The notes beneath the pieces are model-generated. The model ran no database searches. It was not told the DNA's origin and saw nothing but the letters and a program-made list of their open reading frames with translations. From NCBI RefSeq assembly GCF_016925615.1, contig NZ_CP070499.1:4960001-5024000 (forward strand): a stretch of DNA of 64,000 bases. Reading direction: 5' to 3'. The stretch comes from Natronosporangium hydrolyticum (GTDB lineage Bacteria; Actinomycetota; Actinomycetes; Mycobacteriales; Micromonosporaceae). The translations under genes and the position numbers were made by a program. Shown here piece by piece: positions 8,884-17,759 of the stretch; the first letter of the stretch is position 1, and each line of letters opens with the position of its first letter.

Positions 8884-11040
8884 TCAGCTGCCACCTCCCC
8901 TCGGCTGGTCGACGTCGGCGGCGAGCCGGTAGAGGCGCGCCGCCGGGGTGGTGCCGTCGCTGGCGACCGTCAGCAGGCCGGGGCCGGCCTCCCATGTGGT
9001 CTGCCACGCCGGCAAGTCCTGGGGGTAGCGGACGGCGGCCTGCACATCTACGCCCCGTAGGTGCGGCAGCCGCAGGGTCACCTTGCTGCTGGCGCCGGGG
9101 CGGCGCCAGAGCGCCAGATAGGTCGGCGCCGCGGTGCCGGCGGGTGGCCGCAGCGCCAACCCGACCCACGGGTCCCGCCAACCGGGTAGTCCGAGCGGCC
9201 AGCTGGGCACCGCCCGCGCCAGCTCCCCCCGGATGTCCCGGTACGCGGCTACTCCGTCGGCGACCAGCCGCAGCTGCTCGGCCGTCATCTGGTCCAGGTG
9301 CCCGGAGAGATAGAGCCGGCCGGCGGCACCGGTCACCAGGCAGAAGGCGATCTCCTCCAGCGACATCCCCGGCTGCGGATAGGCCCAGTTCGCCGCCTGT
9401 TCCGGCAGCACCGCCATCGGCGCGGCGACGGCGATCGGCGGGTACCGAAGCGGGTTCTGTTGGTCGCTGGTGGACTGCAGCTGGGTCCGGGAGAGCATCC
9501 CGTAGTCCATCCGCATCGCGCCGGAGGCACAGCTCTCGATGACCACCTGCGGATGGCGGTCGAGCACGCCCTCCAGCCAGCGCAGCAGCGCCCGGCCGTG
9601 CCCGAGCAGGCCGTCGCCGGGGCTGGCGGCGGCCACGTCGGTCCCGGCGCCTGAATCGATGTTGTAGTCGAGCTTGAAGTAGCCGACGCCGAAGTCGGCA
9701 ACTAGCCGGTCGACGGTCTGGTCGAGGTGGGCCATCGCCGCTGGGTGCCGCAGATCCAGGTGGTACCGGCCGTCCTCGACCACCCGCTCCCCGTCGCGCT
9801 GGAAGAAGGCGTCGACCGGCAGCTCCCGGGCCGCCTGGCTCTGCACCCCGACGACCTCGGGCTCGAGCCACAGGCCGGGAACCATCCCGGCGGTCCGGAT
9901 CCGGTCGATCACCGCCCCGAGCCCTTCGGCGAACCGGCTGCTGGACGGCTGCCAATCTCCCATGTGCTCATGCCACTGCGCGGACCTGGTGTCGTCGAAC
10001 CAGCCAGCGTCGATGCAGAAATACTCGGCGCCGGCCCGGCCGGCGGCGGCGATCAGCGGCTCCAAGGCTTCACTGGTGGGCTCGCCCATCAGCGTGTTCA
10101 TGTAGTCGTTGAAGACCACCGGCAGGGTCTCCCGCTGCGGATGCGGCCGGACGATCTGGCGGCGGTAGTGGGTCATCGCCGCGACCGCGCCCTCCCAACC
10201 GGCGTCGGAGACGGCGATCGCCACCGGGACCGTGGTGAAGCTGTGGTCCGGGTCGAGCACCTGCCGCCACTGGTGGTCCGGGTCGTTGGGGCCGGTGGCG
10301 GTGAGGTACGCACCACCGCGAACCTCGCCGACCTCCCATCGCCAGCCGCCGTTGTGCTCGACCTGCCAGCACCAGGAGCGGCCGGTGGGCCGATGCTCCA
10401 GCACTCCGGTCGGCAGCACCTGTTTGGTCGACCAGGAACCGGTGCTGGTGACCGCGATGCAGCCGCGGGAGCGGTAGCCGTGCCGGGGGTGGTCCAGGTC
10501 CGGCAGGTTTAGCTCGCGCACCGGGTCGTTGCGCCACCGGTTCTCCGCCAACCAACCGCTCTGCGCCCAATGGAGGTGGAGGTCGTCGATCCCGCCCGGC
10601 GGTAGCGGCAGACCGGCGGTGACCGAGCTGACCGACCGCAGCGAGATCGGGCCGGCGCCGCGGTTGTGCACCACGGTCCAGGTTTGGAAGGCCGCCAGGC
10701 CGTCCCGGGTCCGGAGCCAGATCTCCACCCGCAACCCGGTCTCCGGGTCAGCGGCGTCCACCCGGAGCCGTTGCCAGCCCGCTTCGACGCTCTCCTCGTG
10801 ACCCTGGTAGCGCAGCCGCTGGCCGATCGCGGTGCCGGTGGAGCGGGCACCCGACCACGACCGGCCGTGTCCCGCCGCGATGACCCCGGCGATCGGCTGA
10901 CCATCCTGGTCGGTGGGGTCGCCGGCGACGACCGTCACGTCCACCATGCTCGGTGGCGCGTCAGGGGCGACGGCGATGGTAACCGTCAACGCGGAGTGTC
11001 CCCACCACAGGTGGTGGTCCCGATGGCTGGTCGTGCTCAC
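8884..11040 (-). CDS. Alpha-galactosidase, GH36 family
   Basis: 718 residues from a GTG at 11040, preferred because GAGGAG lies just upstream; the ATG at 11076 would sit inside the operator-leader region. The N-terminal beta-supersandwich is followed by a TIM barrel with the GH36 signatures: nucleophile Asp in YFKLDYN (about residue 458) and acid/base Asp in ESCASGAMRMD (about 512). No signal peptide is visible, so it probably cleaves terminal alpha-galactosides in the cytoplasm after ABC import. A LacI-type operator at 11084-11097 precedes it. This suggests its own regulated promoter in addition to read-through from the ABC genes. Confidence 0.88.
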   Translation of the reverse strand: MSTTSHRDHHLWWGHSALTVTIAVAPDAPPSMVDVTVVAGDPTDQDGQPIAGVIAAGHGRSWSGARSTGTAIGQRLRYQGHEESVEAGWQRLRVDAADPETGLRVEIWLRTRDGLAAFQTWTVVHNRGAGPISLRSVSSVTAGLPLPPGGIDDLHLHWAQSGWLAENRWRNDPVRELNLPDLDHPRHGYRSRGCIAVTSTGSWSTKQVLPTGVLEHRPTGRSWCWQVEHNGGWRWEVGEVRGGAYLTATGPNDPDHQWRQVLDPDHSFTTVPVAIAVSDAGWEGAVAAMTHYRRQIVRPHPQRETLPVVFNDYMNTLMGEPTSEALEPLIAAAGRAGAEYFCIDAGWFDDTRSAQWHEHMGDWQPSSSRFAEGLGAVIDRIRTAGMVPGLWLEPEVVGVQSQAARELPVDAFFQRDGERVVEDGRYHLDLRHPAAMAHLDQTVDRLVADFGVGYFKLDYNIDSGAGTDVAAASPGDGLLGHGRALLRWLEGVLDRHPQVVIESCASGAMRMDYGMLSRTQLQSTSDQQNPLRYPPIAVAAPMAVLPEQAANWAYPQPGMSLEEIAFCLVTGAAGRLYLSGHLDQMTAEQLRLVADGVAAYRDIRGELARAVPSWPLGLPGWRDPWVGLALRPPAGTAAPTYLALWRRPGASSKVTLRLPHLRGVDVQAAVRYPQDLPAWQTTWEAGPGLLTVASDGTTPAARLYRLAADVDQPRGGGS

Positions 11041-11083
11041 ACATGCTCCTCGCAGATCGACGGGCGCTTCCGACACGAAGCGC

Positions 11084-11097
11084 TGATAAGGTTTTCA
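11084..11097. promoter_or_regulatory. LacI-family operator before the alpha-galactosidase gene
   Basis: TGATAAGGTTTTCA is an imperfect palindrome (half-sites TGATAA and TGAAAA on opposite strands) of the kind bound by LacI-family repressors. The identical 14-mer, and also the next G, recurs at 14482-14495 before the ABC genes and next to the lacI-type gene. It lies 44 bp upstream of the GTG start. Confidence 0.7.
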
Positions 11098-11144
11098 GGT
11101 TGCCCCGGAGGCCGGCGCTGAGCGCGGCCGGCCCCCGGGCCTAG

Positions 11145-12494
11145 CTATCTACCCATGATCGAATCGACCTGTTCCTGGGCCTCCTGGAGCGCCTCGGCCG
11201 CCGGCCGGGACCCGAGCAGGATCTCGTCGACCGCCGACCCGACCGCCTGGGTCACCTGGTCGAAGTTGGTGGTCACCGGGTGGAGGAAGGTCGCCTCCTC
11301 CTCCAGATAGGTCGTGTACGCGCTCACGTCGAGCCCGGCGTCCGCCCGCACCTCCTCCGCGATCTCCAACGACTCCGGGATCGCCGGGAAGACCACCGCG
11401 TGCTCTCCGACGATGTTCTGGCACTCCACCGATCCCAGGTGCTTGACCCACTGCCACGCCTCGTCTGGATGATCGGTGTTCACCGCGATCGAGTCGGCGA
11501 TTCCGTTGTAGATACTCCAGCGACCCTGCGGACCTTCCGGCAGCGGGGCGAACCCGACCTCGATCCCATCGATCCCAGTCAGACTGCCGATCGCCCAGGA
11601 ACCGTTGATCGCCAACGCCACGTCCCCCGCCTCGAAGAGCGAGACATAACCGACGCCCTGCAGGTCGCTGAGCGGGGTCACATACCCCGCCTCGATCATC
11701 CGGCCGAACCAGTCCAGGGTCTCCGCCAGCCTGGGGTCGTCGAACTGGTAGTCGGTCCCCCACGGGTTCCCGTCGGCGAGGAGTTCGAAGCCGAGGCTGT
11801 GCGCGAAGTTGCCCCAGCTGGTCTGGCCGGACGCCGAATTCGAGGGATTGTCGAAGCTCAGGCCGAAGACGGCCACGTTGTCGGCGTCGAAGCCGGGCTC
11901 GTTGCCCCGCACCCCGTTCACGTCCACCGACAAGCTGGCGATGATCTCTTCGAAGGTCCCGCCGTCGCTCGGATCCCAGGTGGCGTTCCACAGGTCGTCC
12001 TCGGTCAACCCGGCGTCTTCCAGGTACTCCGCGTTGTACCCGTAGGCGATCGTGTCCCAGTCTTTCGGTAGCCCGTACCGCTGGTCGTCCTGCCCGACCC
12101 ACAGGTCGGCCAGACCGGGGAAGTACTGCCCGAGGTCCACTTCGTCCTGCTCGATGTACTCGTCGATCGGCAGGATCACCTCGTTCGCCACGAACTGGGG
12201 GTAGAACGCCAGATGATTGGTGAACACGTCCGGTGCCCGCCGGGCGGCGAACTGGGTGTTCAAGTTGCTCCAGTAGTCTTCCCAACCATACTGACTGATA
12301 TCTACCTCGACCCCGGTCTCCGCCGTGAAATCGTCGGCACACTGCTGATACTGCGCGATCTGCCGATCGTCCCACAGCCAATAGGCCAGGGTGACGTCGT
12401 CGTCGCTGCCGCTGCCGCCGCCGCAGGCGGCCGTCAGCACCAGCGCGGCTGTGCATAACGGCGCGACCGCTGGCCGTGCCCTCCGTAACTGCAT
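11145..12494 (-). CDS. Sugar ABC transporter substrate-binding lipoprotein
   Basis: 449 residues. A lipoprotein signal peptide ends in the lipobox LTAAC (Cys about residue 24), followed by a Gly/Ser-rich linker, so the protein is anchored to the outer face of the membrane. The rest is a family-1 (MalE-like) solute-binding fold: an early LAYWLWDD strand, the NHLAFYPQFVAN hinge region, INGSWAIGSLTGID, and a C-terminal VDEILLGSRPAAEALQEAQ helix typical of CUT1 binding proteins. It follows the two permease genes (54-bp gap) and precedes the alpha-galactosidase, so the ligand is probably an alpha-galactoside such as melibiose or raffinose-type sugars (inference). Confidence 0.88.
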   Translation of the reverse strand: MQLRRARPAVAPLCTAALVLTAACGGGSGSDDDVTLAYWLWDDRQIAQYQQCADDFTAETGVEVDISQYGWEDYWSNLNTQFAARRAPDVFTNHLAFYPQFVANEVILPIDEYIEQDEVDLGQYFPGLADLWVGQDDQRYGLPKDWDTIAYGYNAEYLEDAGLTEDDLWNATWDPSDGGTFEEIIASLSVDVNGVRGNEPGFDADNVAVFGLSFDNPSNSASGQTSWGNFAHSLGFELLADGNPWGTDYQFDDPRLAETLDWFGRMIEAGYVTPLSDLQGVGYVSLFEAGDVALAINGSWAIGSLTGIDGIEVGFAPLPEGPQGRWSIYNGIADSIAVNTDHPDEAWQWVKHLGSVECQNIVGEHAVVFPAIPESLEIAEEVRADAGLDVSAYTTYLEEEATFLHPVTTNFDQVTQAVGSAVDEILLGSRPAAEALQEAQEQVDSIMGR

Positions 12495-12547
12495 CGTTAG
12501 CTCCTCTGGGTTGGGGGTGTCGTTACCTGTCTATCCTTAGTGGTTGG

Positions 12548-13498
12548 TTACTTGATGCCGGTGAACTGGATCGAGTCGACAATCCGTCGCCCCATCAGCA
12601 GGAAGAGCAGGATCACCGGGAGCGCGCCGAGGACGGTAGCGGCCATCAGCCCGCTCCAGTCCGGTGCCGCCTGTGGCTGCCCCGACCGGAACACCGACAG
12701 GCCGACGGTGAGCACCCGCACGCTCGGATCGTTGCCGGCCACCAACGGCCACATGAACTCATTCCAGGCGATCACGTACGCGAGGATGGCGGCTGTGGTG
12801 AGCGGAGCCGCCATCACCGGTACGCAAATCCGAGCGAAGATCCGCACGTGGCCGGCGCCGTCGAGCCTCGCCGCCTCCTCCAGCTCACTGCTGATCCCCA
12901 GGAAGAACTGGCGCAGGAAGAAGACCATGAACGGGGTCATGAAGATGAACGGCGCCACCAGGCCCGCGAAGGTGTCGAGCAGATCGAGGTCGCTCAACAG
13001 TATGAAGTTGGGGATCAGGATGAAGACCGGCGGCACCATCAACGAGGAGAGGAACACGTAGAAGACCGCGTCCCGACCCCGCCACTTCAACCGCGCGAAG
13101 GCGTAGGCGGCCATCGCGCAGCTGGTCACCTGGCCGACGGTCACGAGTGTCGAGAAGACCACCGAATTCCGTAGGTACAGCCAGAACCGCAGCTCGGCCC
13201 CGGAGCCACCGGCGGCGCGTACCTCTTCGTCAGTAGCCAGACCCAACACCCGCCGGAAGTTCACCAGGGTGGGCTCCGGCGGCAGCATCGACTGGTCGCC
13301 GGTGAACAGCGACGAGTTGGTGGTCAGCGCGGTCCGCAGGATCCAGAAGAACGGGAACAGCGTGACCAGGATGATCACGAAGAGGACCAGCCAGGCGAAT
13401 CCCCGCGACAGCCGCAGCCGCGCCAGCAGTCGGCCGGCCTCACCACCAGCCTTCGAAGCGCCCGGCCGCACGGGCGAGGTCTTGGTCGTCGACGACAT
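12548..13498 (-). CDS. Carbohydrate ABC transporter permease (MalG type)
   Basis: 316 residues from the ATG at 13498; a GTG two codons upstream (13504) is also possible, but the GGAGG lies 9 nt before the ATG and only 3 nt before the GTG. It has six predicted membrane spans, with a cytoplasmic N-terminus and the EAA loop (EEAARLDGAGHVRIFARI, about residues 205-222) that docks to the ATPase. It starts 17 bp after its MalF-like partner and is followed by the binding protein. The partner ATPase is not encoded nearby. Confidence 0.88.
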   Translation of the reverse strand: MSSTTKTSPVRPGASKAGGEAGRLLARLRLSRGFAWLVLFVIILVTLFPFFWILRTALTTNSSLFTGDQSMLPPEPTLVNFRRVLGLATDEEVRAAGGSGAELRFWLYLRNSVVFSTLVTVGQVTSCAMAAYAFARLKWRGRDAVFYVFLSSLMVPPVFILIPNFILLSDLDLLDTFAGLVAPFIFMTPFMVFFLRQFFLGISSELEEAARLDGAGHVRIFARICVPVMAAPLTTAAILAYVIAWNEFMWPLVAGNDPSVRVLTVGLSVFRSGQPQAAPDWSGLMAATVLGALPVILLFLLMGRRIVDSIQFTGIK

Positions 13499-13514
13499 CG
13501 TCACCTACCTCCCA

Positions 13515-14426
13515 CTACGCCAGATCCGACCGGGAGCCGCGCAGGCCCCGCATGATGAGGACTGTGACCAGCGCCAGCAGGACGGCGAGCACCGCGGACA
13601 TGGCGGCGGCGTAGCCGGCGTTGTTGAAGTTGAACGCCTGCCGGAAGATGTATACATAGATCACCAGGCTCGAGTCCGCCGGCCCGCCCGGCTGCCCGCC
13701 GATCCCGCCGGTGGCGACCTGGACCAGGTCGAAGACCTGGAACGAGCCGACCACCGACAGCACCAGCACCAACGCCAGCACCGGCCGCAGCAGCGGCAGC
13801 GTCACCCGGAAGAACATCCGGATCTCGCCGGCTCCGTCCAGCGCCGCCGACTCGTACAGGTGCTTGGGAATCATCTGCAGCCCGGCGAAGAGCAGCAGCG
13901 CGGTGTAGCCGACGAAGCGCCAGGTATTGATCCCGGCCAACGACGGCACCACCTGATCTGGGGAACCCAGGAAACCCTGGCTTCCGATACCGACGACGTT
14001 GAGCAGGTGGTTGACCACCCCGAGCCGCGGGTCCAGCATCCATAGCCACAGGAGCCCGACCACGACCTGCGGGATCAGCCATGGCAGCACCAGGATCCCG
14101 CGGATGATGACCGAGCGGGTGAGCCGGTCCATCATGACCGCGATCAGCAGCGCCAGGATCGTCTGCACCACGATGTTGATCAGGACATAAAGGCCGGTCA
14201 CCCGCATCGACTGCCAGAACAACGGATCGGCGATCATATCTTCGTAGTTCTGCAGCCCGACCAGCTCGCCCTCGCCCCGCAACAGGCTGTAGTCGGTGAA
14301 GCTCATGTACAGCGCCCGCAGCGACGGCCACAGGTAGAAGATGGCGAAGCCGAACCCGGCGGGAAGCAGGAACAGCGATGCCACCGCGCCCTGGTGCTGG
14401 CGCAACCGCTGCCAGCGCTCTCTCAT
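13515..14426 (-). CDS. Carbohydrate ABC transporter permease (MalF type)
   Basis: 303 residues from the ATG at 14426, chosen because GGGAGG stands 8 nt upstream; the frame opens at 14465 but those codons lie in the leader. It has six membrane spans and an EAA loop reading ESAALDGAGEIRMFFRVTLP. As first gene of the minus-strand row it is transcribed from the region shared with the divergent LacI regulator, where an operator sits at 14482-14495. With the MalG-like protein it forms the membrane channel of a CUT1 sugar importer. Confidence 0.88.
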   Translation of the reverse strand: MRERWQRLRQHQGAVASLFLLPAGFGFAIFYLWPSLRALYMSFTDYSLLRGEGELVGLQNYEDMIADPLFWQSMRVTGLYVLINIVVQTILALLIAVMMDRLTRSVIIRGILVLPWLIPQVVVGLLWLWMLDPRLGVVNHLLNVVGIGSQGFLGSPDQVVPSLAGINTWRFVGYTALLLFAGLQMIPKHLYESAALDGAGEIRMFFRVTLPLLRPVLALVLVLSVVGSFQVFDLVQVATGGIGGQPGGPADSSLVIYVYIFRQAFNFNNAGYAAAMSAVLAVLLALVTVLIMRGLRGSRSDLA

Positions 14427-14481
14427 CTGACCGCCCTCCCGGGGACCGAGTGGCCTGTGTGACAACTCACGGTGTAGCCGA

Positions 14482-14495
14482 TGATAAGGTTTTCA
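14482..14495. promoter_or_regulatory. LacI-family operator in the divergent ABC/lacI control region
   Basis: TGATAAGGTTTTCA, identical to the site at 11084-11097, lies 56 bp before the first permease gene and 116 bp before the regulator start. A repressor bound here could control both divergent transcripts. Confidence 0.7.
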
Positions 14496-14611
14496 GAGAT
14501 CCTGTCAACCATTCGTGATCCAGCCGCAATGAACGGGAAACCGAGCGGAGCGTCGGCCGGCGGTCCGCTCGGAGTCGTCACTTACCTCCGGCCGGCTAGG
14601 ATGTCACTGAA

Positions 14612-15625
14612 ATGCGCAAACCCGTCGGCCGTTCGCCCGCCATTACTGACGTGGCCAAACTGGCTGGCGTCTCGGTCCCGACCGTGTCCCGGGTGTTGAC
14701 CGGTTCGGTGCCGGTCAGCACCGAACGACGGGAACGCGTGCTCCAGGCGATCCAGACCCTCGGCTACCGGCCCAACGGCGCCGCCCGCGCGTTGATCAAG
14801 GGCCACCAGTCGGTGATCGCGGTGCTCGCGGGAGCGACCACTCGCTACGGGTACGCCCGCACCATCCAGGGGATCGAAGAGGCGGCGCGGCTCGCCGGCT
14901 ACATCGTGATGATCACCGTGGTGGAGTCGGAACACCCCGACACCGTCCGGAAGACGATCGACCTGGCGCTCGCCAACCCGATCGCCGGCGTCATCGTGCT
15001 CAAGTTCGACCCGGCTGGCATCGCCACCGTCCGCGCCCTGCCGCCGGGAGTACCGGTGGTGGCGGTCGCCGGCAGCCGCGGCTCCGGCATCCCGCACGCC
15101 GTGCTCGACGACAGCGCTGCGGCCATGACCGCCACCAACTACCTGCTCGAGCTCGGCCACCGCACGGTCCATCACATCGCGGTGCCGCAGGCCGGTCGAC
15201 GGGGTGGCCGTGCTGCGGGCTGGCGCAAAGCGTTGGAGGCGGCCGGTGCCGAGGTGCCGCCGCTGTTGGAGGCGGGCTGGGATCCGCGCCGGGCTTATGA
15301 GATCGGGCTGGAGCTCGGGCGCCGACCCGATGTCACCGCGGTGCTCTGCGGCAACGACGAACTCGCGATCGGGCTGCTGCGCGCACTCCACGAGTGCGGC
15401 CGGCGGGTGCCGGAGGACATCAGCGTCGTCGGGTTCGACGGCCACCCGCTGGGCGAGCTGTGGCGCCCCGCCCTCACCACCATCCAGCAAGACTTCATCG
15501 ACCTCGGGCGCCGCGCGTTCGGGCTCGTGGCCAGCATCATCGGCGAAGACCACCCGACCCAGAACTCATCCAGTACGCCACAGCTGGTGATCCGGGAGAG
15601 CAGCGGCCCGCCACCCGTGCGGTGA
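14612..15625 (+). CDS. LacI-family transcriptional regulator
   Basis: 337 residues. The N-terminal helix-turn-helix is classical LacI (ITDVAKLAGVSVPTVSRVLT, about residues 11-30), followed by the hinge helix region (NGAARALIKGHQSVIAVL) and a periplasmic-binding-protein-like sensor domain ending with the TTIQQDFIDLGRRAFGL and VIRESSG signatures of the family. It is divergent from the sugar ABC/alpha-galactosidase genes and is the evident candidate to bind the two identical 14-bp operators. The inducer is probably the imported galactoside or a derivative (inference). Confidence 0.9.
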   Translation: MRKPVGRSPAITDVAKLAGVSVPTVSRVLTGSVPVSTERRERVLQAIQTLGYRPNGAARALIKGHQSVIAVLAGATTRYGYARTIQGIEEAARLAGYIVMITVVESEHPDTVRKTIDLALANPIAGVIVLKFDPAGIATVRALPPGVPVVAVAGSRGSGIPHAVLDDSAAAMTATNYLLELGHRTVHHIAVPQAGRRGGRAAGWRKALEAAGAEVPPLLEAGWDPRRAYEIGLELGRRPDVTAVLCGNDELAIGLLRALHECGRRVPEDISVVGFDGHPLGELWRPALTTIQQDFIDLGRRAFGLVASIIGEDHPTQNSSSTPQLVIRESSGPPPVR

Positions 15626-15820
15626 CGACCTGGCCGAGGTTGGGTCCGCAGCTGGGGCCACGGCTGCAGGTACCAGGAGGTGGGATCGGCGTATCGGCGG
15701 GGCTCCCGGTGGGCATCGACGGTTCGGCGCTGCTGCCGGAGGCGTTGCGGCGGGATGCTGCCTTCGTCCCAGCGGTGAGGAGGCTCCCACCAACCATGCG
15801 CCCCAGCTACCGTGTTGAAC

Positions 15821-16279
15821 ATGTTCGTTCGAACGCAGACCATTCTGGCGCGGCCGTTGGAGAGCGTCTGGCCGTTGCTTTGTGATTCGCGCGTCACGGT
15901 GAAGTCACGATGCCCAGTCTTCCGCCTCGGTGCACCAAGGCCGGTGGAGTGCCGGCTCCCGGAGGACGTAGGGCAGGCAGGGGCGTCCCGAGAGTGTGTG
16001 TCTGAGCAGGGATCCATCCAGCAGCGGATAACGGAGTGGACACCGCCGACCCGGCTGGCGTTCCATATGGAACACACCGATCTGGCGTTCGCCCGCTGTG
16101 TTGACCGGGTGAGCGACGAGTTTCAGCTGGCATCCCTGGACGGTGGGACTGCGACGTTGTTGAGCAGAACCACCCAAATCGGTATCCGTGGCAGGTTCCG
16201 TTGCTTGAAGAAAGCAGCGGTGTTCGTCGGCCTCAAGGCGGTCCATCGTCACGTGTTCCGTGCGTGGCAAAATCCATGA
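15821..16279 (+). CDS. SRPBCC-family protein
   Basis: 152 residues from the ATG at 15821 (a GTG three codons upstream is possible). The opening pattern, TILARPLESVWPLLCDSR, is the first strand and helix of the START/SRPBCC ligand-binding fold, and a later ITEWTPPTRLAFHMEH strand fits too. Ligand and activity unknown. Its TGA overlaps the ATG of the sigma-factor gene (ATGA, 16276-16279), so the two are translationally coupled. No good Shine-Dalgarno is seen. The 195 bp before it hold nothing I recognise. Confidence 0.6.
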   Translation: MFVRTQTILARPLESVWPLLCDSRVTVKSRCPVFRLGAPRPVECRLPEDVGQAGASRECVSEQGSIQQRITEWTPPTRLAFHMEHTDLAFARCVDRVSDEFQLASLDGGTATLLSRTTQIGIRGRFRCLKKAAVFVGLKAVHRHVFRAWQNP

Positions 16280-17223
16280 GCGCCGAGCTGGAACGGTTCC
16301 GGACGGAGCTCACCGGCTACTGCTACCGGATGCTCGGCTCCGGCTTCGAGGCCGAGGACGCGGTGCAGGAGACCCTGATGCGGGCGTGGCGGTCGTACGA
16401 CCGTTACGACGAGACGAGGGCGTCGCTGCGGACCTGGCTGTACCGGATCGCGACGAACGTCTGCCTCGACCTGCTCCGCAGCGCGCAACGCCGGGCCCTG
16501 GCCATGGACCTGGGCCCGGCGGTTCACGCCGGCGCTGCCATCGGCCCGCCGGTGGCGGACCAGCGGTGGATTCATCCGATCCCCGACGACCGGGCCCTGC
16601 CGGCGACCGACAACCCGGAGGAGTTGACCGTCCAACGCGAGACGATCCGGTTGGCGTTCGTCGCCGCGCTCCAACACCTGCCGCCCCGGCAACGCGCCGT
16701 ACTGATCCTGCGCGACGTGTTCTGCTGGACCGCAGCGGAGGTCGCGCGGCTGCTTGAGACCACTGTCGCGGCGGTGAACAGCGCGCTGCAGCGGGCACGG
16801 GCGACGCTGCAGACGAACGGGCCCACGCCCAGCGGGACGTGGCGACCGGCCGACCCGGCCCACCAAGATCTGCTCGACCGCTACTGCGCCGCGTTCGAAC
16901 GCCATGACGTCGCCACGCTCGTGTCGCTGTTGCACGAGGACGCCACTATGTCGATGCCGCCGTTCGCGTGGTGGCTCCGTGGCAGAGACGAGATCCGGGT
17001 GGCCTTGCTGGACCCGGAGGGCTCCTGCGCGGGGGCGCAGCTGTGGCCGGTGGCGGCGAACGGATCGCCGGCGTTCTGGCAGGCGCGCCCGGATCCGGCC
17101 GGCGATTACCGGCCGTTCGCACTCGTGCTTCTCGAGGTGGTTGACGGTCGGATCGCCAGTATCGTCACTTACCTCGACGCCGACCGGCTGGTGCCGCTGT
17201 TCGGATCGCCGCCGGAGCGATGA
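16276..17223 (+). CDS. ECF sigma factor with C-terminal SnoaL-like domain (SigG-like)
   Basis: 315 residues from the ATG at 16276, which overlaps the previous stop. Region 2 (ELTGYCYRMLGSGFEAEDAV...WLYRIATNVCLDLLR) and region 4 (LPPRQRAVLILRDVFCWTAA...TTVAAVNSALQRARA) are clear. From about residue 200 a SnoaL-like NTF2-fold domain follows (LLDRYCAAFERHDVATLVSL...MPPFAWWLRG). Such extended ECF factors carry regulation in the C-terminal domain rather than in a cognate anti-sigma gene, and none is seen here. The flanking SRPBCC and VOC genes may be part of its operon or sensing pathway. Confidence 0.88.
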   Translation: MSAELERFRTELTGYCYRMLGSGFEAEDAVQETLMRAWRSYDRYDETRASLRTWLYRIATNVCLDLLRSAQRRALAMDLGPAVHAGAAIGPPVADQRWIHPIPDDRALPATDNPEELTVQRETIRLAFVAALQHLPPRQRAVLILRDVFCWTAAEVARLLETTVAAVNSALQRARATLQTNGPTPSGTWRPADPAHQDLLDRYCAAFERHDVATLVSLLHEDATMSMPPFAWWLRGRDEIRVALLDPEGSCAGAQLWPVAANGSPAFWQARPDPAGDYRPFALVLLEVVDGRIASIVTYLDADRLVPLFGSPPER

Positions 17224-17284
17224 GTTCCGGCGCGCTGAGACGTATCCCCTGGGACCGAATCCGAACGACCCACGGGGAGTTTTC

Positions 17285-17650
17285 GTGCCAACCGTCCAGC
17301 CCATCATCAGCACCCCCAACCTCGACCGCCTGTACGCCTTTTACCAGCAGCTGCTCGACGCCGTTCAGACAACCCGCTTCCCGGCCGACGGACCCGTCTT
17401 CTTCATCGGTCTGAAACTCGGCGACTCCGAGTTCGGACTGGTCAACGAGGCCGACACCGACCTGTCGACGCCGTCGCGGATCCTGCTGAGCATCGAGGTC
17501 GACGACGTAGACCCGCTGCTGGACCAGGTGGCGGCAGCTGGCGGGCGGGTGCTCGGCCCGCCGACCGACATGCCATGGGGCCAGCGAGTGGCCCACATCC
17601 ACGACCCCGACGGCAACATGGTCAACCTGACCCAGACCCTTCTTGGATGA
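17285..17650 (+). CDS. VOC (glyoxalase/bleomycin-resistance fold) protein
   Basis: 121 residues from a GTG at 17285 with GGGGAG upstream. Two beta-alpha-beta-beta-beta modules are visible: PIISTPNLDRLYAFYQQLLD at the start and RVAHIHDPDGNMVNLTQ at the end, the usual VOC closing strand. The metal-ligand residues are not all obvious, so it may be a binding protein rather than an enzyme. It follows the sigma-factor gene by 61 bp on the same strand and may share its transcript. Confidence 0.75.
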   Translation: MPTVQPIISTPNLDRLYAFYQQLLDAVQTTRFPADGPVFFIGLKLGDSEFGLVNEADTDLSTPSRILLSIEVDDVDPLLDQVAAAGGRVLGPPTDMPWGQRVAHIHDPDGNMVNLTQTLLG

Positions 17651-17693
17651 TCGGGTCACCACGCGACATCCCTTTCTAGTCAAATCGACCGAA

Positions 17694-17759
17694 ACCTCGC
17701 CGCGTGGCCTACGGGACCTCGCCGCGTGGCCTACGGGACCTCGCCGCGTCGCCTACGAG
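17694..17759. repeat. Three tandem 22-bp repeats
   Basis: Three head-to-tail 22-bp units begin at 17694, 17716 and 17738. The first two are identical and contain CGCGTGGCCTACGGG; the third differs in two positions and runs directly into the left arm of the long inverted repeat at 17751-17928. They lie in the 493-bp gap between the VOC gene and the TetR-like fragment, where I see no convincing gene. Confidence 0.85.

Noticed and set aside
15626-15811. Short overlapping frames after the LacI gene
   Set aside because: Sequence composition is Arg/Pro/Ser-rich in every frame, typical of shadow frames, with no ribosome-binding site.
17694-17759. CRISPR array
   Set aside because: The 22-bp units are directly adjacent with no spacers, and there are only three.
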